Shown here: positions 25,348 to 33,792 of the stretch, piece after piece
Layout: every line of letters starts with the position of its first letter
Position numbering within the stretch: position 1 is the stretch's first letter
DNA from: Paenibacillus guangzhouensis
GTDB taxonomy: Bacteria; Bacillota; Bacilli; Paenibacillales; Paenibacillaceae
Direction of reading: 5' to 3'
NCBI RefSeq assembly: GCF_009363075.1
Contig: NZ_CP045293.1
Coordinates: 6,231,001 to 6,295,000, forward strand
DNA length: 64,000 bases
Notes under the pieces: generated by a model
Seen by the model: the letters and a program-made list of their open reading frames with translations, nothing else
Database searches by the model: none
Told to the model about the DNA's origin: nothing
Position numbers and translations under genes: made by a program

Positions 25348-26649
25348 ATGAAGAAGCAACCACGATCGAAGGGGAGAACGATCGTTGTGACTGTCATGGC
25401 ATGTATGCTCGGTATGAGCTGGGCAGGCGGCACTTATGCGGAGACGGCCGTTCCCATGAACAGTGCTGTAGAGACGAAGGCAGCGCAAGCAGCGGTATCG
25501 GAACTGCGTTATGTCGCACTTGGCGATTCGCTAACTGTAGGCTTCGAGCCGCAGCTGCTTAAGGAGAAGAACCCTGTTCCTTATGGGTTTGTGGATCGAA
25601 TCTTGGAGCAGGCGTTATACAAGGGCAGAGCGAAAGTGAACAATTACGGCATTCTTGGATTAACCAGCGAAGGGCTGCGTATCTATGTAAAGGCAATTCA
25701 ATCCGGTCAATCCTTCAAGTATGCAGATTTGAAGTCCGTTGCAGAGGACCCGCGCGCATCCTCGATCGAACAAGGAATCGCACAAGCCAAGGCCGATATT
25801 GAACAAGCGAATGTGATTACGATTACGATCGGCGGGAATGATTTTGGCGCCTTGCTTAGCGGCATGAGCGATCTGACCGATGATAAAGCGAAGGGATTGG
25901 TCGGTGGTCTGATCGAACAGTATACATCGAATGTCACGGAGACGGTGAACATGCTCAAGGCAATGAATCCGCAGGCGACGATTGTTATCGCGGATCAGTA
26001 TCAACCATTGCCGAAATACCAGCGTGAAGCGTTATATCAGAAATTGATGGAAGTCGCAGACCAATTTACCAGTACGATTGACGGTATCGCGAAGACCTTT
26101 ACGGATCAGGGGATCGACGTCAAAGTCGCGCATGTCGCTGAACGGTTCAAAGGCAGAGAAGGTGAGCTTACGCATACCAACTTGATGGAGCAAGATATTC
26201 ATCCCACCCAGAAAGGGTATGAGCTGATGGCGAAGGCCTTCGCTGAGACGATATGGGGATCATATCGTGAACCGAAACAGATCGGAACAGGGACGGCGAC
26301 CATCGTTGTGAAAGGGCAAGAAATTGTCTCGAAAAATCTGCCAACGGTACGGAATAACCGGACGTTCGTCGCGATCAAAGATATCGTCGATGCCATGGGC
26401 GCAACGTCGAAGTGGGATAACAAGACGTCAACAGCCACAATTACGTATGGCGACCGCGTCCTAACCTTGCCGATCGGTGCGAAGACAGCATCGGTGAATG
26501 GTCAGCCGCTTGTTGTTGATGCTCCAGCTTTCCTGCTGAAGGTCGGTCAGGAGCAGAAGACTTATGTGCCGCTGCGTCTGCTCGCTGACGGGTTAGGCTT
26601 CCAGATTGAGAATCGGGCTAAAGCTCATACGGTATTTATTAATCCATAG
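25348..26649 (+). CDS. Secreted GDSL esterase/lipase with copper-amine-oxidase-N-like stalk domain
   Basis: A 433-residue exported protein. A Sec signal peptide covers residues 1 to about 32 (basic start MKKQPRSKGR, hydrophobic core, GGTYA cleavage region). The SGNH/GDSL hydrolase domain (about 50-310) has block I ALGDSLTVG with Ser61, block III ITIGGNDFG with Asn, and block V DIHPTQKGY with Asp and His. The C-terminal module (about 315-433) reads VRNNRTFVAIKDIVDAMGATSKWDNKTSTATITYG and VPLRLLADGLGFQI, the PF07833 pattern common on Paenibacillus wall proteins. ATG at 25348 suits the GAGGTG site. Likely substrates are acylated glycans or lipids outside the cell. Confidence 0.88.
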   Translation: MKKQPRSKGRTIVVTVMACMLGMSWAGGTYAETAVPMNSAVETKAAQAAVSELRYVALGDSLTVGFEPQLLKEKNPVPYGFVDRILEQALYKGRAKVNNYGILGLTSEGLRIYVKAIQSGQSFKYADLKSVAEDPRASSIEQGIAQAKADIEQANVITITIGGNDFGALLSGMSDLTDDKAKGLVGGLIEQYTSNVTETVNMLKAMNPQATIVIADQYQPLPKYQREALYQKLMEVADQFTSTIDGIAKTFTDQGIDVKVAHVAERFKGREGELTHTNLMEQDIHPTQKGYELMAKAFAETIWGSYREPKQIGTGTATIVVKGQEIVSKNLPTVRNNRTFVAIKDIVDAMGATSKWDNKTSTATITYGDRVLTLPIGAKTASVNGQPLVVDAPAFLLKVGQEQKTYVPLRLLADGLGFQIENRAKAHTVFINP

Positions 26650-26658
26650 GTTCAGAAG

Positions 26659-26704
26659 ACTTCCGACATTGCACGGCGTAGGTGCGATGGACGGAAGTTT
26701 TTTT
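26659..26704 (+). terminator. GDSL gene terminator
   Basis: ACTTCCG (26659-26665) pairs with CGGAAGT (26692-26698), followed by TTTTTT. Inner GCAC/GGTGC pairing extends the stem. Confidence 0.85.
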
Positions 26705-26754
26705 GTATAGCGAGAAGTGATGTGGAACGAAGCCATTCTGCAAGTCTATTTTAA

Positions 26755-26787
26755 TTGTTAACCAAATATATTATAATTGGTTGACAA
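26755..26787 (+). promoter_or_regulatory. BirA (biotin repressor) operator of the bio operon
   Basis: TTGTTAACC (26755-26763), 15 bp, GGTTGACAA (26779-26787). This is the known Firmicute BirA operator form (half-sites TTGTTAACC and GGTTAACAA separated by about 15 bp), with one base different. A TATAAT at 26772-26777 lies inside it, so bound BirA-biotinyl-AMP would cover the promoter of bioD. Confidence 0.88.
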
Positions 26788-26825
26788 TTAAAATGTCATA
26801 GACGACAATATGAGGTGCATCAGCG

Positions 26826-27548
26826 ATGAACAACAAAGGATTATTCATAACAGGGACGGATACCGATGTGGGTAAGACACAAGTAGCTTACGGCATTGCA
26901 GCGGCATTGACACACCATCTCAGTATGCGGGATATCCGGCTGTGGAAGCCTGTCCAGACCGGTGTCAGCGTCGGATCGCAGCATGCAGACAGCTATCGTC
27001 TGCTCCACGGAAGTTTGATCGGCAAGCAGCAGGAGGAACAACTTGTATCGTTAACCTTGCCCGACCCGTTAGCTCCATGGATCGCAGCCCGAAGAAGCGG
27101 CGCTGCGCTGGATTATGAACAATTGGTCCAGGAGGGCAAGGCAAGGCTTGCACAAGGCGGCATGTGGATGGTAGAGGGTGCCGGCGGGCTTGGTGTTCCG
27201 TTAACCAAGCAGCATCTGATGGTGGATTTAGCGCGAGATCTTGCACTCCCGTTATTGGTTGTGGCTAGAGCAGGTCTTGGAACGGTGAACCATACGCTGC
27301 AGACGGTTGCCTATGCTAGGCAGGCGGGTCTCCAGGTCGCTGGTGTGATTCTCAATGGTTACCCTGAAGGATCAGAGGCAGATGTGATGGACAATGCCAT
27401 GATGATCGAGACTTTCGGTGACGTTGAGGTTCTTGGTATGTTGCCTTGGATGGATGAAGAAGCGAATGATGAGTGGAGATTGGCCTGGGCTGCATGTGTT
27501 GCTGAACGTGTGAATTTGCATCAACTTATTGGAATGGAGAGGGATTAA
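26826..27548 (+). CDS. bioD: ATP-dependent dethiobiotin synthetase
   Basis: A 240-residue P-loop enzyme closing the ureido ring of dethiobiotin from diaminopelargonate, CO2 and ATP. The Walker A-like motif is ITGTDTDVGKTQ (about 8-19), followed by WKPVQTGV and the VEGAGGLGVPL switch region (about 115-125). It is the first gene of the biotin operon, immediately downstream of the BirA operator, and its stop is two bases before the bioB start. Confidence 0.95.
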   Translation: MNNKGLFITGTDTDVGKTQVAYGIAAALTHHLSMRDIRLWKPVQTGVSVGSQHADSYRLLHGSLIGKQQEEQLVSLTLPDPLAPWIAARRSGAALDYEQLVQEGKARLAQGGMWMVEGAGGLGVPLTKQHLMVDLARDLALPLLVVARAGLGTVNHTLQTVAYARQAGLQVAGVILNGYPEGSEADVMDNAMMIETFGDVEVLGMLPWMDEEANDEWRLAWAACVAERVNLHQLIGMERD

Positions 27549-27550
27549 GG

Positions 27551-28549
27551 ATGAGTGAATTGTTAACTAGAATCGATTGGAATACATATGCAGATAAAGC
27601 TCTACGAGGAGAACGGTTATCGAAAGAAGAAGCGTTATCAGTACTTAACGCAGATGATGATGAACTGCTTGCCATTATGCATGCAGCCTTTCGGGTACGC
27701 AAGCATTACTTCGGCAAGAAGGTGAAGTTGAACCTCATCATCAATGCGAAGAGCGGATTATGCCCGGAGGATTGCGGTTATTGCTCACAATCCATCGTCT
27801 CGACAGCACCGGTGAAGAAATACCCAATGCTCGAGAAGGATGTCCTCATCGATGGCGCGCGTAAAGCGATGGAGATGCAGGCGGGCACGTATTGCATCGT
27901 AGCGAGCGGGAAAGGACCGACGCCTCGCGAACTGGATCAAGTCATTGCCGCGGTCGAAGAGATCAAGTCAACCATGCCGATGAAAATCTGCGCATGCCTT
28001 GGGATCCTGTCGCAAGATCAGGCTAATCGTCTGAAGACGGCAGGGGTCGACCGCTATAATCATAATTTGAATACGAGTTCGGGACATTTCTCGAGCATTA
28101 CGAAGACCCATACGTATGATGACCGCGTTACAACGGTCGAGAGTGCCAAGGCCGCGGGCATGTCGCCTTGCTCGGGCTGCATTGTTGGGATGGGCGAGTC
28201 GAAGGAAGATGTCGTCGATGTCGCTTACGCCTTGCGTGAGCTCGATGCAGATTCTATCCCCGTGAACTTCTTAAATTCGATTCCAGGAACACCGCTTGAA
28301 TCGCTCAAGCATTTGAATCCGCGTTATTGCTTGAAGGTGCTTGCACTATTCCGGTTGATTTGTCCGGATAAGGAAATTCGGGCGTCTGGCGGCCGGGAAG
28401 TAAATTTAAGATCGCTTCAACCGCTGGCGTTGTATGCTGCGAATTCAATCTTCGTTGGGGATTACCTCACAACCGAGGGGCAAGAGGCGACAGATGATCA
28501 TCGCATGATTGAAGATATGGGCTTTGAGATTGAGCTATGTGCGCTGTAA
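27551..28549 (+). CDS. bioB: Biotin synthase (radical SAM)
   Basis: A 332-residue radical-SAM enzyme inserting sulfur into dethiobiotin. The [4Fe-4S]/SAM cysteines are Cys71, Cys75 and Cys78 in CPEDCGYCSQS. Further cluster ligands are in the YCIVASGKGPT and CACLG regions, and the later motif is YNHNLNTS. Length is typical. The ATG at 27551 has a GGATTAAGGATG context (weak AAGGA) and is translationally coupled to bioD. Confidence 0.96.
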   Translation: MSELLTRIDWNTYADKALRGERLSKEEALSVLNADDDELLAIMHAAFRVRKHYFGKKVKLNLIINAKSGLCPEDCGYCSQSIVSTAPVKKYPMLEKDVLIDGARKAMEMQAGTYCIVASGKGPTPRELDQVIAAVEEIKSTMPMKICACLGILSQDQANRLKTAGVDRYNHNLNTSSGHFSSITKTHTYDDRVTTVESAKAAGMSPCSGCIVGMGESKEDVVDVAYALRELDADSIPVNFLNSIPGTPLESLKHLNPRYCLKVLALFRLICPDKEIRASGGREVNLRSLQPLALYAANSIFVGDYLTTEGQEATDDHRMIEDMGFEIELCAL

Positions 28550-29721
28550 AGGCTGCGAAGTGGGATTGGATGCAGGCGGAGCTGGACCGATTGCAAGAGG
28601 AACATTTGGTACGGCAATTGGTGGCGACCAAGCTTCAGGTGGGCGGCTGGCTGGAACGCGATGGACGGCGGATGCTCAACTTGGCCTCGAATGATTATTT
28701 GGGGCTTGCCTCGGAATCGGGGATTCGAATTGAACCTTCGGATGTGCAATATCCTTGTGGGGCGGGGGCATCCCGTCTTGTCGCTGGGAATGACCCGATC
28801 TACACCCAGCTTGAGCAGGAGTTCGCTGCGTTCAAAGGAACAGAGTGTTGTCTCCTATTCAGCAGCGGGTACATGGCGAATCTGGGGATTATTCCTGCGC
28901 TTGTCGGTAGACATGACTATGTCTTTAGCGATCGTCTGAATCATGCCAGCATTGTGGATGGCATCCAGCTTAGTCGAGCGGAGCATGTACGGTATCGCCA
29001 TCGGGATCTGAACCAACTGGAGCATCAACTGAAAAAGGCACCGGCGAATTCACGCAAACTGATCGTCACCGATACGATCTTCAGTATGGACGGGACGATA
29101 GCACCCCTGCAAGACCTGGTCACGCTCAAGGATCGCTACGGCGCCATGTTAATGGTCGACGAAGCCCATAGCGGCGGAGTTTATGGCAGCGAAGGTCAAG
29201 GAATCGTACATGCGATGGGTCTCCAAGACCAAGTTGAGGTGCAGATGGGGACGTTCAGCAAGGCTTATGGTGCCGTTGGAGCCTATGTGGCAGGGGACGC
29301 GGTCTTGATTCAATATTTGATCAATCGTGCGCGTACGCTTATTTACAATACTGCGTTGCCGCCGATCCTAATCTATGCGATCCGAGAGAACTGGCTTCGT
29401 TCGCAGCGAGAAGCTTGGCGGCGCCAGGCGCTGCAGTCACGGGCTCAGCAATTTCGAAGCGTGTTGCAGGCAGCGGGGTTCGATATGGGGGACAGCGAGA
29501 GTCAGATCGTTCCACTCATGATTGGAGACAATGTGCAGGCAATCGTGTATAGCCGAGCGCTGCAAGCGGAAGGAATCGCGGCTGTTGCCATCAGACCGCC
29601 TACTGTCCCGCAAGGGTCAGCGCGGATCCGGTTCACGATCATGGCTACACACCAGGAACACGAATTGAATTGGGCTGCCCAGCGTATGATTGCGATTGGC
29701 CAGCAGATGAGGTTGATCTGA
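28537..29721 (+). CDS. bioF: 8-amino-7-oxononanoate synthase
   Basis: A 394-residue PLP enzyme condensing pimeloyl-ACP and alanine. Motifs are LASNDYLGLA, the GAGASRLVAGN substrate loop, MVDEAHSGGVYG, and the Schiff-base Lys in GTFSKAYGAVGAYVAG. It overlaps the bioB end by 13 bases. The annotated ATG (28537) has a weak site; the ATG at 28570 is a possible alternative and would begin nearer the usual family start. Confidence 0.94.
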   Translation: MCAVKAAKWDWMQAELDRLQEEHLVRQLVATKLQVGGWLERDGRRMLNLASNDYLGLASESGIRIEPSDVQYPCGAGASRLVAGNDPIYTQLEQEFAAFKGTECCLLFSSGYMANLGIIPALVGRHDYVFSDRLNHASIVDGIQLSRAEHVRYRHRDLNQLEHQLKKAPANSRKLIVTDTIFSMDGTIAPLQDLVTLKDRYGAMLMVDEAHSGGVYGSEGQGIVHAMGLQDQVEVQMGTFSKAYGAVGAYVAGDAVLIQYLINRARTLIYNTALPPILIYAIRENWLRSQREAWRRQALQSRAQQFRSVLQAAGFDMGDSESQIVPLMIGDNVQAIVYSRALQAEGIAAVAIRPPTVPQGSARIRFTIMATHQEHELNWAAQRMIAIGQQMRLI

Positions 29722-29722
29722 T

Positions 29723-30478
29723 ATGACGAAGCCGCATATATATTGGATTCATGGTTATGGCACCTCATCGGCCGTGTGGCAGGAGATGATACCGGATCTG
29801 CCGGAATTCACTCATTCTTTTGTTAGTTATCAGTCTTGTCATACGGTAGAAGATTTTCGGAACACGGTGAGGAAAGATATTCAGAACCTGCTTGAATCCG
29901 CGACACCAGCAGATCTGCACATCATCGGCTGGTCGATGGGGGGCATGCTCGGGATTGAAGCGTTAGCGCATGATGATCTAAATTGCTCAATCAGGCGGCT
30001 GGGGTCGTTAACCCTTATTGCCTCATCGCTTCAATTCGTCACTACGAACCGAGATCAAGGGTGGCCAAGACGCATCGTCGAGCGGATGCGCAAGAAGATG
30101 ATAGAAGAGCCTGAGGCAACTGTATCAGCGTTCCAAGCATCGCTGCATACGGATGAAGAGCGTGCGCAGCTTCGTGACGAATATGTTATATCGCACGATT
30201 TTAACGAGGCTGGGTTAGTTGCAGGGCTGCAATATTTGCTCGATACGAATTTGCATGAAGCTTGGATGAAGTTAATACAGCAGCAGATGAATATTTATTG
30301 GATCCATGGCATGTTAGATGAAGTATGTCCGGTTGATGCTGCGCCAACGCATTCTCTAGCAGATCGGATTGCATATATACCTGATGCGGGCCATATGCCT
30401 TTTCATCATCAACGACATTTATTTTTAACGATATTAAGGAGAAGACTGGGCTATGGGACGAACGTTACTAGTGGATAA
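29723..30478 (+). CDS. bioH: Alpha/beta hydrolase, BioH-like pimeloyl-ACP methyl ester esterase
   Basis: A 251-residue alpha/beta hydrolase. It starts HIYWIHGYGTSSAVW (oxyanion region), has nucleophile Ser71 in GWSMGG, an acidic residue near HGMLDEVCPVD, and the catalytic His in PDAGHMPFHH. It lies between bioF and bioC in the biotin operon, where the expected role is removal of the methyl group from pimeloyl-ACP methyl ester. Primary sequence is divergent from E. coli BioH, so the function rests mainly on position and the paired bioC. Confidence 0.82.
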   Translation: MTKPHIYWIHGYGTSSAVWQEMIPDLPEFTHSFVSYQSCHTVEDFRNTVRKDIQNLLESATPADLHIIGWSMGGMLGIEALAHDDLNCSIRRLGSLTLIASSLQFVTTNRDQGWPRRIVERMRKKMIEEPEATVSAFQASLHTDEERAQLRDEYVISHDFNEAGLVAGLQYLLDTNLHEAWMKLIQQQMNIYWIHGMLDEVCPVDAAPTHSLADRIAYIPDAGHMPFHHQRHLFLTILRRRLGYGTNVTSG

Positions 30479-31328
30479 AGAGCGAGTGCGCCGCAATTTC
30501 GACCGTCATGCCGGGCAATATGATCAATATGCAATCGTACAACGCTGGATGGCTGAACGTCTACTTGGATATGTAGCCGAGTGGGCGAAGGGGCGTCAGG
30601 TGAGACGCGTACTAGAAATTGGGTGCGGCACAGGCATGGTTACAGCAGGGCTCGTCCAGTTATTTCCACAGGCGCATATCACGGCGCTGGATCTCTCTGA
30701 TCGTATGATAGAGGAGACGAGGAAGCGTCTGGGAGGAGAAGCGTCTGATGTATCTTTTATTGTCGCAGATGCCGAGATGTGGTCTTGGGCGTGCGCACAA
30801 ATGATGCAGGACCATAATGCTCACCATTCGCAGGAATTTACATATGATGTTATTGTATCGTCTGCGGTATTCCAATGGTTCAACGATCCGCAGTGTACGT
30901 GCCAATCCTTGCTGCAATTGGTGCGGAGCAACGGCCTATGCGCATTTGCTACATTCGCTGGCGATACCTTTCATGAATTGCATCAGTCCTTTGCAGCAGC
31001 GGAATTGAAGCTCGGGCTTCCGATGAGACCGCATGGGCAATCGTACCCGTATGAAGCGGATTGGCGGGAAATCTTCGAGCATCAGGGCTCATTCCAATGG
31101 CAACAGCAGCAATATATGCTTACGTATCCGGATGTATTGGCATTTATGCATAGTGTGAAGCGGGTCGGTGCTTCAAATGCCGTGATGCAAGCGGACCAAG
31201 CCGGCAGCAGCCGAGCCTTATTGCAAGCGATGTCCGCACATTATGAACAGCACTTTGCCGCGAACAGCGGGGAAGGGATTCAGGTCACCTATGACGTGGG
31301 GTACGGCATCTACTGCCGAGAAGGATAA
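30453..31328 (+). CDS. bioC: Malonyl-ACP O-methyltransferase
   Basis: A 291-residue SAM-dependent class I methyltransferase that caps malonyl-ACP to begin pimeloyl synthesis. The start resembles other BioC proteins (DKERVRRNFDRHAGQYDQYA). The SAM-binding motif is VLEIGCGTGMVTAGL, with acidic ITALDLSDRMIEE and IVADAE following. The gene overlaps the bioH end by 26 bases and has AAGGAG further upstream. It closes the bioD-B-F-H-C operon. No bioA, bioW or bioI gene is present nearby. Confidence 0.92.
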   Translation: MGRTLLVDKERVRRNFDRHAGQYDQYAIVQRWMAERLLGYVAEWAKGRQVRRVLEIGCGTGMVTAGLVQLFPQAHITALDLSDRMIEETRKRLGGEASDVSFIVADAEMWSWACAQMMQDHNAHHSQEFTYDVIVSSAVFQWFNDPQCTCQSLLQLVRSNGLCAFATFAGDTFHELHQSFAAAELKLGLPMRPHGQSYPYEADWREIFEHQGSFQWQQQQYMLTYPDVLAFMHSVKRVGASNAVMQADQAGSSRALLQAMSAHYEQHFAANSGEGIQVTYDVGYGIYCREG

Positions 31329-31338
31329 ATCGCATAAG

Positions 31339-31382
31339 AAAGGCACCGCATGACTAGATTTGCTAGTGCATGCGATGCCTTT
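31339..31382 (+). terminator. Biotin operon terminator
   Basis: AAAGGCA (31339-31345) pairs with TGCCTTT (31376-31382), with a long inner stem of CGCATG/CATGCG and CTAG/CTAG. Confidence 0.85.
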
Positions 31383-31401
31383 GCTAACAGTATTTACAAG
31401 T

Positions 31402-31428
31402 TCTTGGAGTCCCCGCAAAGTACCTGAA
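31402..31428. repeat. Dispersed intergenic repeat, copy 1 (GGAGTCCCCRCAAAGT)
   Basis: TTGGAGTCCCCGCAAAGT, then two variable bases and CTGAAT. A second copy lies at 52986-53011. Both are in intergenic space right after a terminator. Confidence 0.5.
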
Positions 31429-31452
31429 TGTCTTCCAAGTCTAGAGGGATAG

Positions 31453-32145
31453 TTAAGCCTGCGGTTCGGTATGCGGCTTAACACCTGTCCCTCTGCGGCG
31501 CTTGATCAAGAGACCGACCAGGATGACTGCAGCGACGACCACGATCTCGAATCCATACTTAATGAACGGATTCGTGAAGAATGGCTTCATGAACGATTCG
31601 CCGACGATCATTTTCGAAGCTGTCCATCCAAGGACGGCCGAACCGATGGTGATGATGATCGGATATTTCTCCATGAATTTTAAGACGATAGTACTTCCCC
31701 AGACAACGATCGGTACCGAAATGGCAAGACCAAGAATAACGAGTAAGAAGCTGCTGTGGGCTGCGCCTGCGACAGCGAGAACGTTGTCGAGCCCCATGAC
31801 CGCATCCGCGATAATGATCGTCCGAATGGCAGCCCATAGGCTCTGACCGGATTCGACGTTATGCTCTTTCTCCTCGACCATCAGCTTGACGGCGATCCAG
31901 AGAAGGACAAGTCCCCCTGCAAGCAGCAAGCCTGGGATTTTGAGCAACCAGACGACGACTAAGGTTGCTGCCGCCCGGATACCGATCGCACCGACAGTCC
32001 CCCAAATAATAACTTTCTTTTGTTTATCCTTTGGCAAGTTGCGCGCCGCTAGACCGATAACGATGGCATTATCGCCGGCGAGAACAAGGTCGATCATGAC
32101 GATTGCGAGTAGCGCCGACCAGAACTCCATTGAGAATAAATCCAT
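31453..32145 (-). CDS. TerC family membrane protein (YjbE/YkoY-like, manganese-linked)
   Basis: A 230-residue membrane protein of the TerC family (PF03741) with about seven helices. The conserved metal-binding motif is MIDLVLAGDNAIVIGLAARN near residues 18-37, repeated as IIIADAVMGLDNVLAVAGAA at about 111-130. A central cytoplasmic loop EEKEHNVESGQ follows. Characterised members such as YkoY/MeeY export or handle Mn2+ and support metallation of secreted enzymes. The AGGAGG site and start at 32145 are clear. Its leader carries a yybP-ykoY riboswitch, which strongly supports a manganese role. Confidence 0.92.
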   Translation of the reverse strand: MDLFSMEFWSALLAIVMIDLVLAGDNAIVIGLAARNLPKDKQKKVIIWGTVGAIGIRAAATLVVVWLLKIPGLLLAGGLVLLWIAVKLMVEEKEHNVESGQSLWAAIRTIIIADAVMGLDNVLAVAGAAHSSFLLVILGLAISVPIVVWGSTIVLKFMEKYPIIITIGSAVLGWTASKMIVGESFMKPFFTNPFIKYGFEIVVVAAVILVGLLIKRRRGTGVKPHTEPQA

Positions 32146-32171
32146 AATTCCAACTCCTCCTATAATGATAT

Positions 32172-32208
32172 AAACAAAAAACGCCGTTACCCTCTATGGT
32201 AACGGCGT
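32172..32208 (-). terminator. Second leader terminator before the TerC gene
   Basis: ACGCCGTTACC (32181-32191) pairs perfectly with GGTAACGGCGT (32198-32208). On the minus strand it is followed by TTTTTTG. It lies between the riboswitch terminator and the TerC start codon, so a transcript must pass two hairpins. Confidence 0.8.
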
Positions 32209-32224
32209 CTAATCTTATCTAGAC

Positions 32225-32350
32225 AATAAAAAAGAGACCTTTACCATAGATGGCAAAGGTCTCGCAAACAACATGATCGTTGCCAATAAAGCCGGGGAAA
32301 CGGGTTCCCGTAATGACGACTTTACTGTGACTTGCTACTCCCCTTTGGAG
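32225..32350 (-). ncRNA. yybP-ykoY manganese riboswitch with terminator
   Basis: Read on the minus strand, the conserved AAAGGGGAGTAGC (32346-32334) and the distal GCTTTATTGGCAAC (32292-32279) and GCGAGACCTTTGCC (32265-32252) segments match the yybP-ykoY class. AAAGG at the 5' side can pair with CCTTT at the 3' side to close P1. The same CCTTT is used in the terminator GAGACCTTTGCCAT/ATGGTAAAGGTCTC (32263-32234), followed by TTTTTTATTG. Mn2+ binding, which stabilises P1, should therefore prevent termination and turn the TerC gene on. Confidence 0.93.
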
Positions 32351-32368
32351 ACGTATTGAATTGTCTCT

Positions 32369-32397
32369 ATCCTACCACAGCCGATCCGGATTTTCAA
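32369..32397 (-). promoter_or_regulatory. Promoter of the riboswitch-TerC transcript
   Basis: On the minus strand TTGAAA (32397-32392), 17 bp, TAGGAT (32374-32369), a short distance upstream of the riboswitch. Confidence 0.65.
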
Positions 32398-32434
32398 TCA
32401 TCCGAATATAACATTTTCATGTTACATTCGCGGA

Positions 32435-33748
32435 TTATCGGACTGACATGTGATTGAAAGCGGTATTCGCAGCTTCGATCGTTCTAGCGATGTCATCCTC
32501 CGTGTGCTCGGTTGTCAGGAACCAGGCTTCATATTTTGAAGGAGCGAGGCAGATGCCTTGGGACAGCATGCCGCGGAAGAACTGAGCGAATAGCTCGCCG
32601 TCGGATTGCTGTGCTTCTTCATAGTTTGTCACAGGATGGTCGCAAAAATGCGTGGAGAACGATCCGCGAATGTGATTAATGGTCAAAGGCACGCCATGCT
32701 TGCGCGCAGCGTCTTCAAGACCGCCTACGAGCGTCTTGGCGAGCGCGTCCATGCGCTCGTATGTGCCTGGTGCCTGCAGGACCTCCAGGCACGCGATCCC
32801 CGCAGCGATGGAGGCTGGATTGCCTGCCATCGTGCCGGCTTGATACGCAGGTCCGAGCGGTGCGACCTGCTCCATAATATGCTTGCGGCCGCCGTATGCG
32901 CCGATCGGCAAGCCGCCGCCGATGATTTTGCCGAGCGCCGTGAGGTCCGGCTCAATCGCGGCAAAATCATCAAACGCAGCGAACGTCTGCGCGCTGCCGT
33001 AGTGGAAGCGGAACGCGCTGATGACTTCGTCATAAATGACCAGCGCGCCGAACTGCCGCGTGAGGCGGCAGAGGCCTTCCAAGAAGCCAGGGGCAGGCAT
33101 GACCATGCCGAAGTTGCCGACGATCGGCTCGACCATCACGGCTGCGACATCGTCGCCCCAGCGCTCAAGTGCTGCTTCCAGCGCATTCAAATCATTGAAC
33201 GGTACGGTGATGACTTCTTGTGCGATGCTCGCTGGAATTCCTGCGCTATCCGGAATGCCAAGGGTAGAAGGGCCGGACCCCGCTGCAACGAGGACAAGGT
33301 CGGAATGCCCGTGGTAACAACCCGCAAATTTAATGACTTTGTTACGTTTCGTATAAGCGCGAGCCACACGGATGGTGGTCATCACCGCTTCCGTACCGGA
33401 GTTGACGAAGCGTACTTTATCGAGCGATGGGATCGCATCTTTCAGCATCTTCGCGAACTGGACTTCCAGCGTCGTGGGCGTTCCGTACAGGGTGCCGTTT
33501 TGTGCTGCGCGCGTAATTGCTTCGGTGACATGCGGGTGTGCGTGTCCGACGATAATCGGGCCGTAAGCAGCCAGATAGTCGATGTATTTATTGCCGTCGA
33601 CGTCCCAGAAATAAGCGCCTTGACCGCGTTCCATGAAGACGGGAGCACCGCCGCCAACAGCTTTGAAAGATCGGGAAGGGCTGTTCACTCCGCCGACGAT
33701 ATGGGTTAATGCTTCTTGATACCAATGTTCTGAACGTTCTCGATTCAT
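32435..33748 (-). CDS. hemL: Glutamate-1-semialdehyde 2,1-aminomutase
   Basis: A 437-residue PLP enzyme making 5-aminolevulinate for haem and cobalamin. Motifs are [15 protein letters not shown] at the N-terminus, [38 protein letters not shown], the PLP lysine in [19 protein letters not shown], and [14 protein letters not shown]. The start at 33748 has AAGGAG 9 bases upstream. It is not in a hem cluster here; in many Paenibacillaceae a second HemL is scattered in this way. The sequence excludes BioA, despite the nearby biotin genes. Confidence 0.95.
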   Translation of the reverse strand: MNRERSEHWYQEALTHIVGGVNSPSRSFKAVGGGAPVFMERGQGAYFWDVDGNKYIDYLAAYGPIIVGHAHPHVTEAITRAAQNGTLYGTPTTLEVQFAKMLKDAIPSLDKVRFVNSGTEAVMTTIRVARAYTKRNKVIKFAGCYHGHSDLVLVAAGSGPSTLGIPDSAGIPASIAQEVITVPFNDLNALEAALERWGDDVAAVMVEPIVGNFGMVMPAPGFLEGLCRLTRQFGALVIYDEVISAFRFHYGSAQTFAAFDDFAAIEPDLTALGKIIGGGLPIGAYGGRKHIMEQVAPLGPAYQAGTMAGNPASIAAGIACLEVLQAPGTYERMDALAKTLVGGLEDAARKHGVPLTINHIRGSFSTHFCDHPVTNYEEAQQSDGELFAQFFRGMLSQGICLAPSKYEAWFLTTEHTEDDIARTIEAANTAFNHMSVR

Positions 33749-33792
33749 TGCATATTCTCCTTAAGACTACGAAAAGTTAATAACGGTGTTGA

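Noticed and set aside
32435..33748. The aminotransferase near the biotin genes as the missing bioA
   Set aside because: The N-terminal [15 protein letters not shown] and length identify it as glutamate-1-semialdehyde aminomutase. It also lies on the opposite strand behind the TerC gene.
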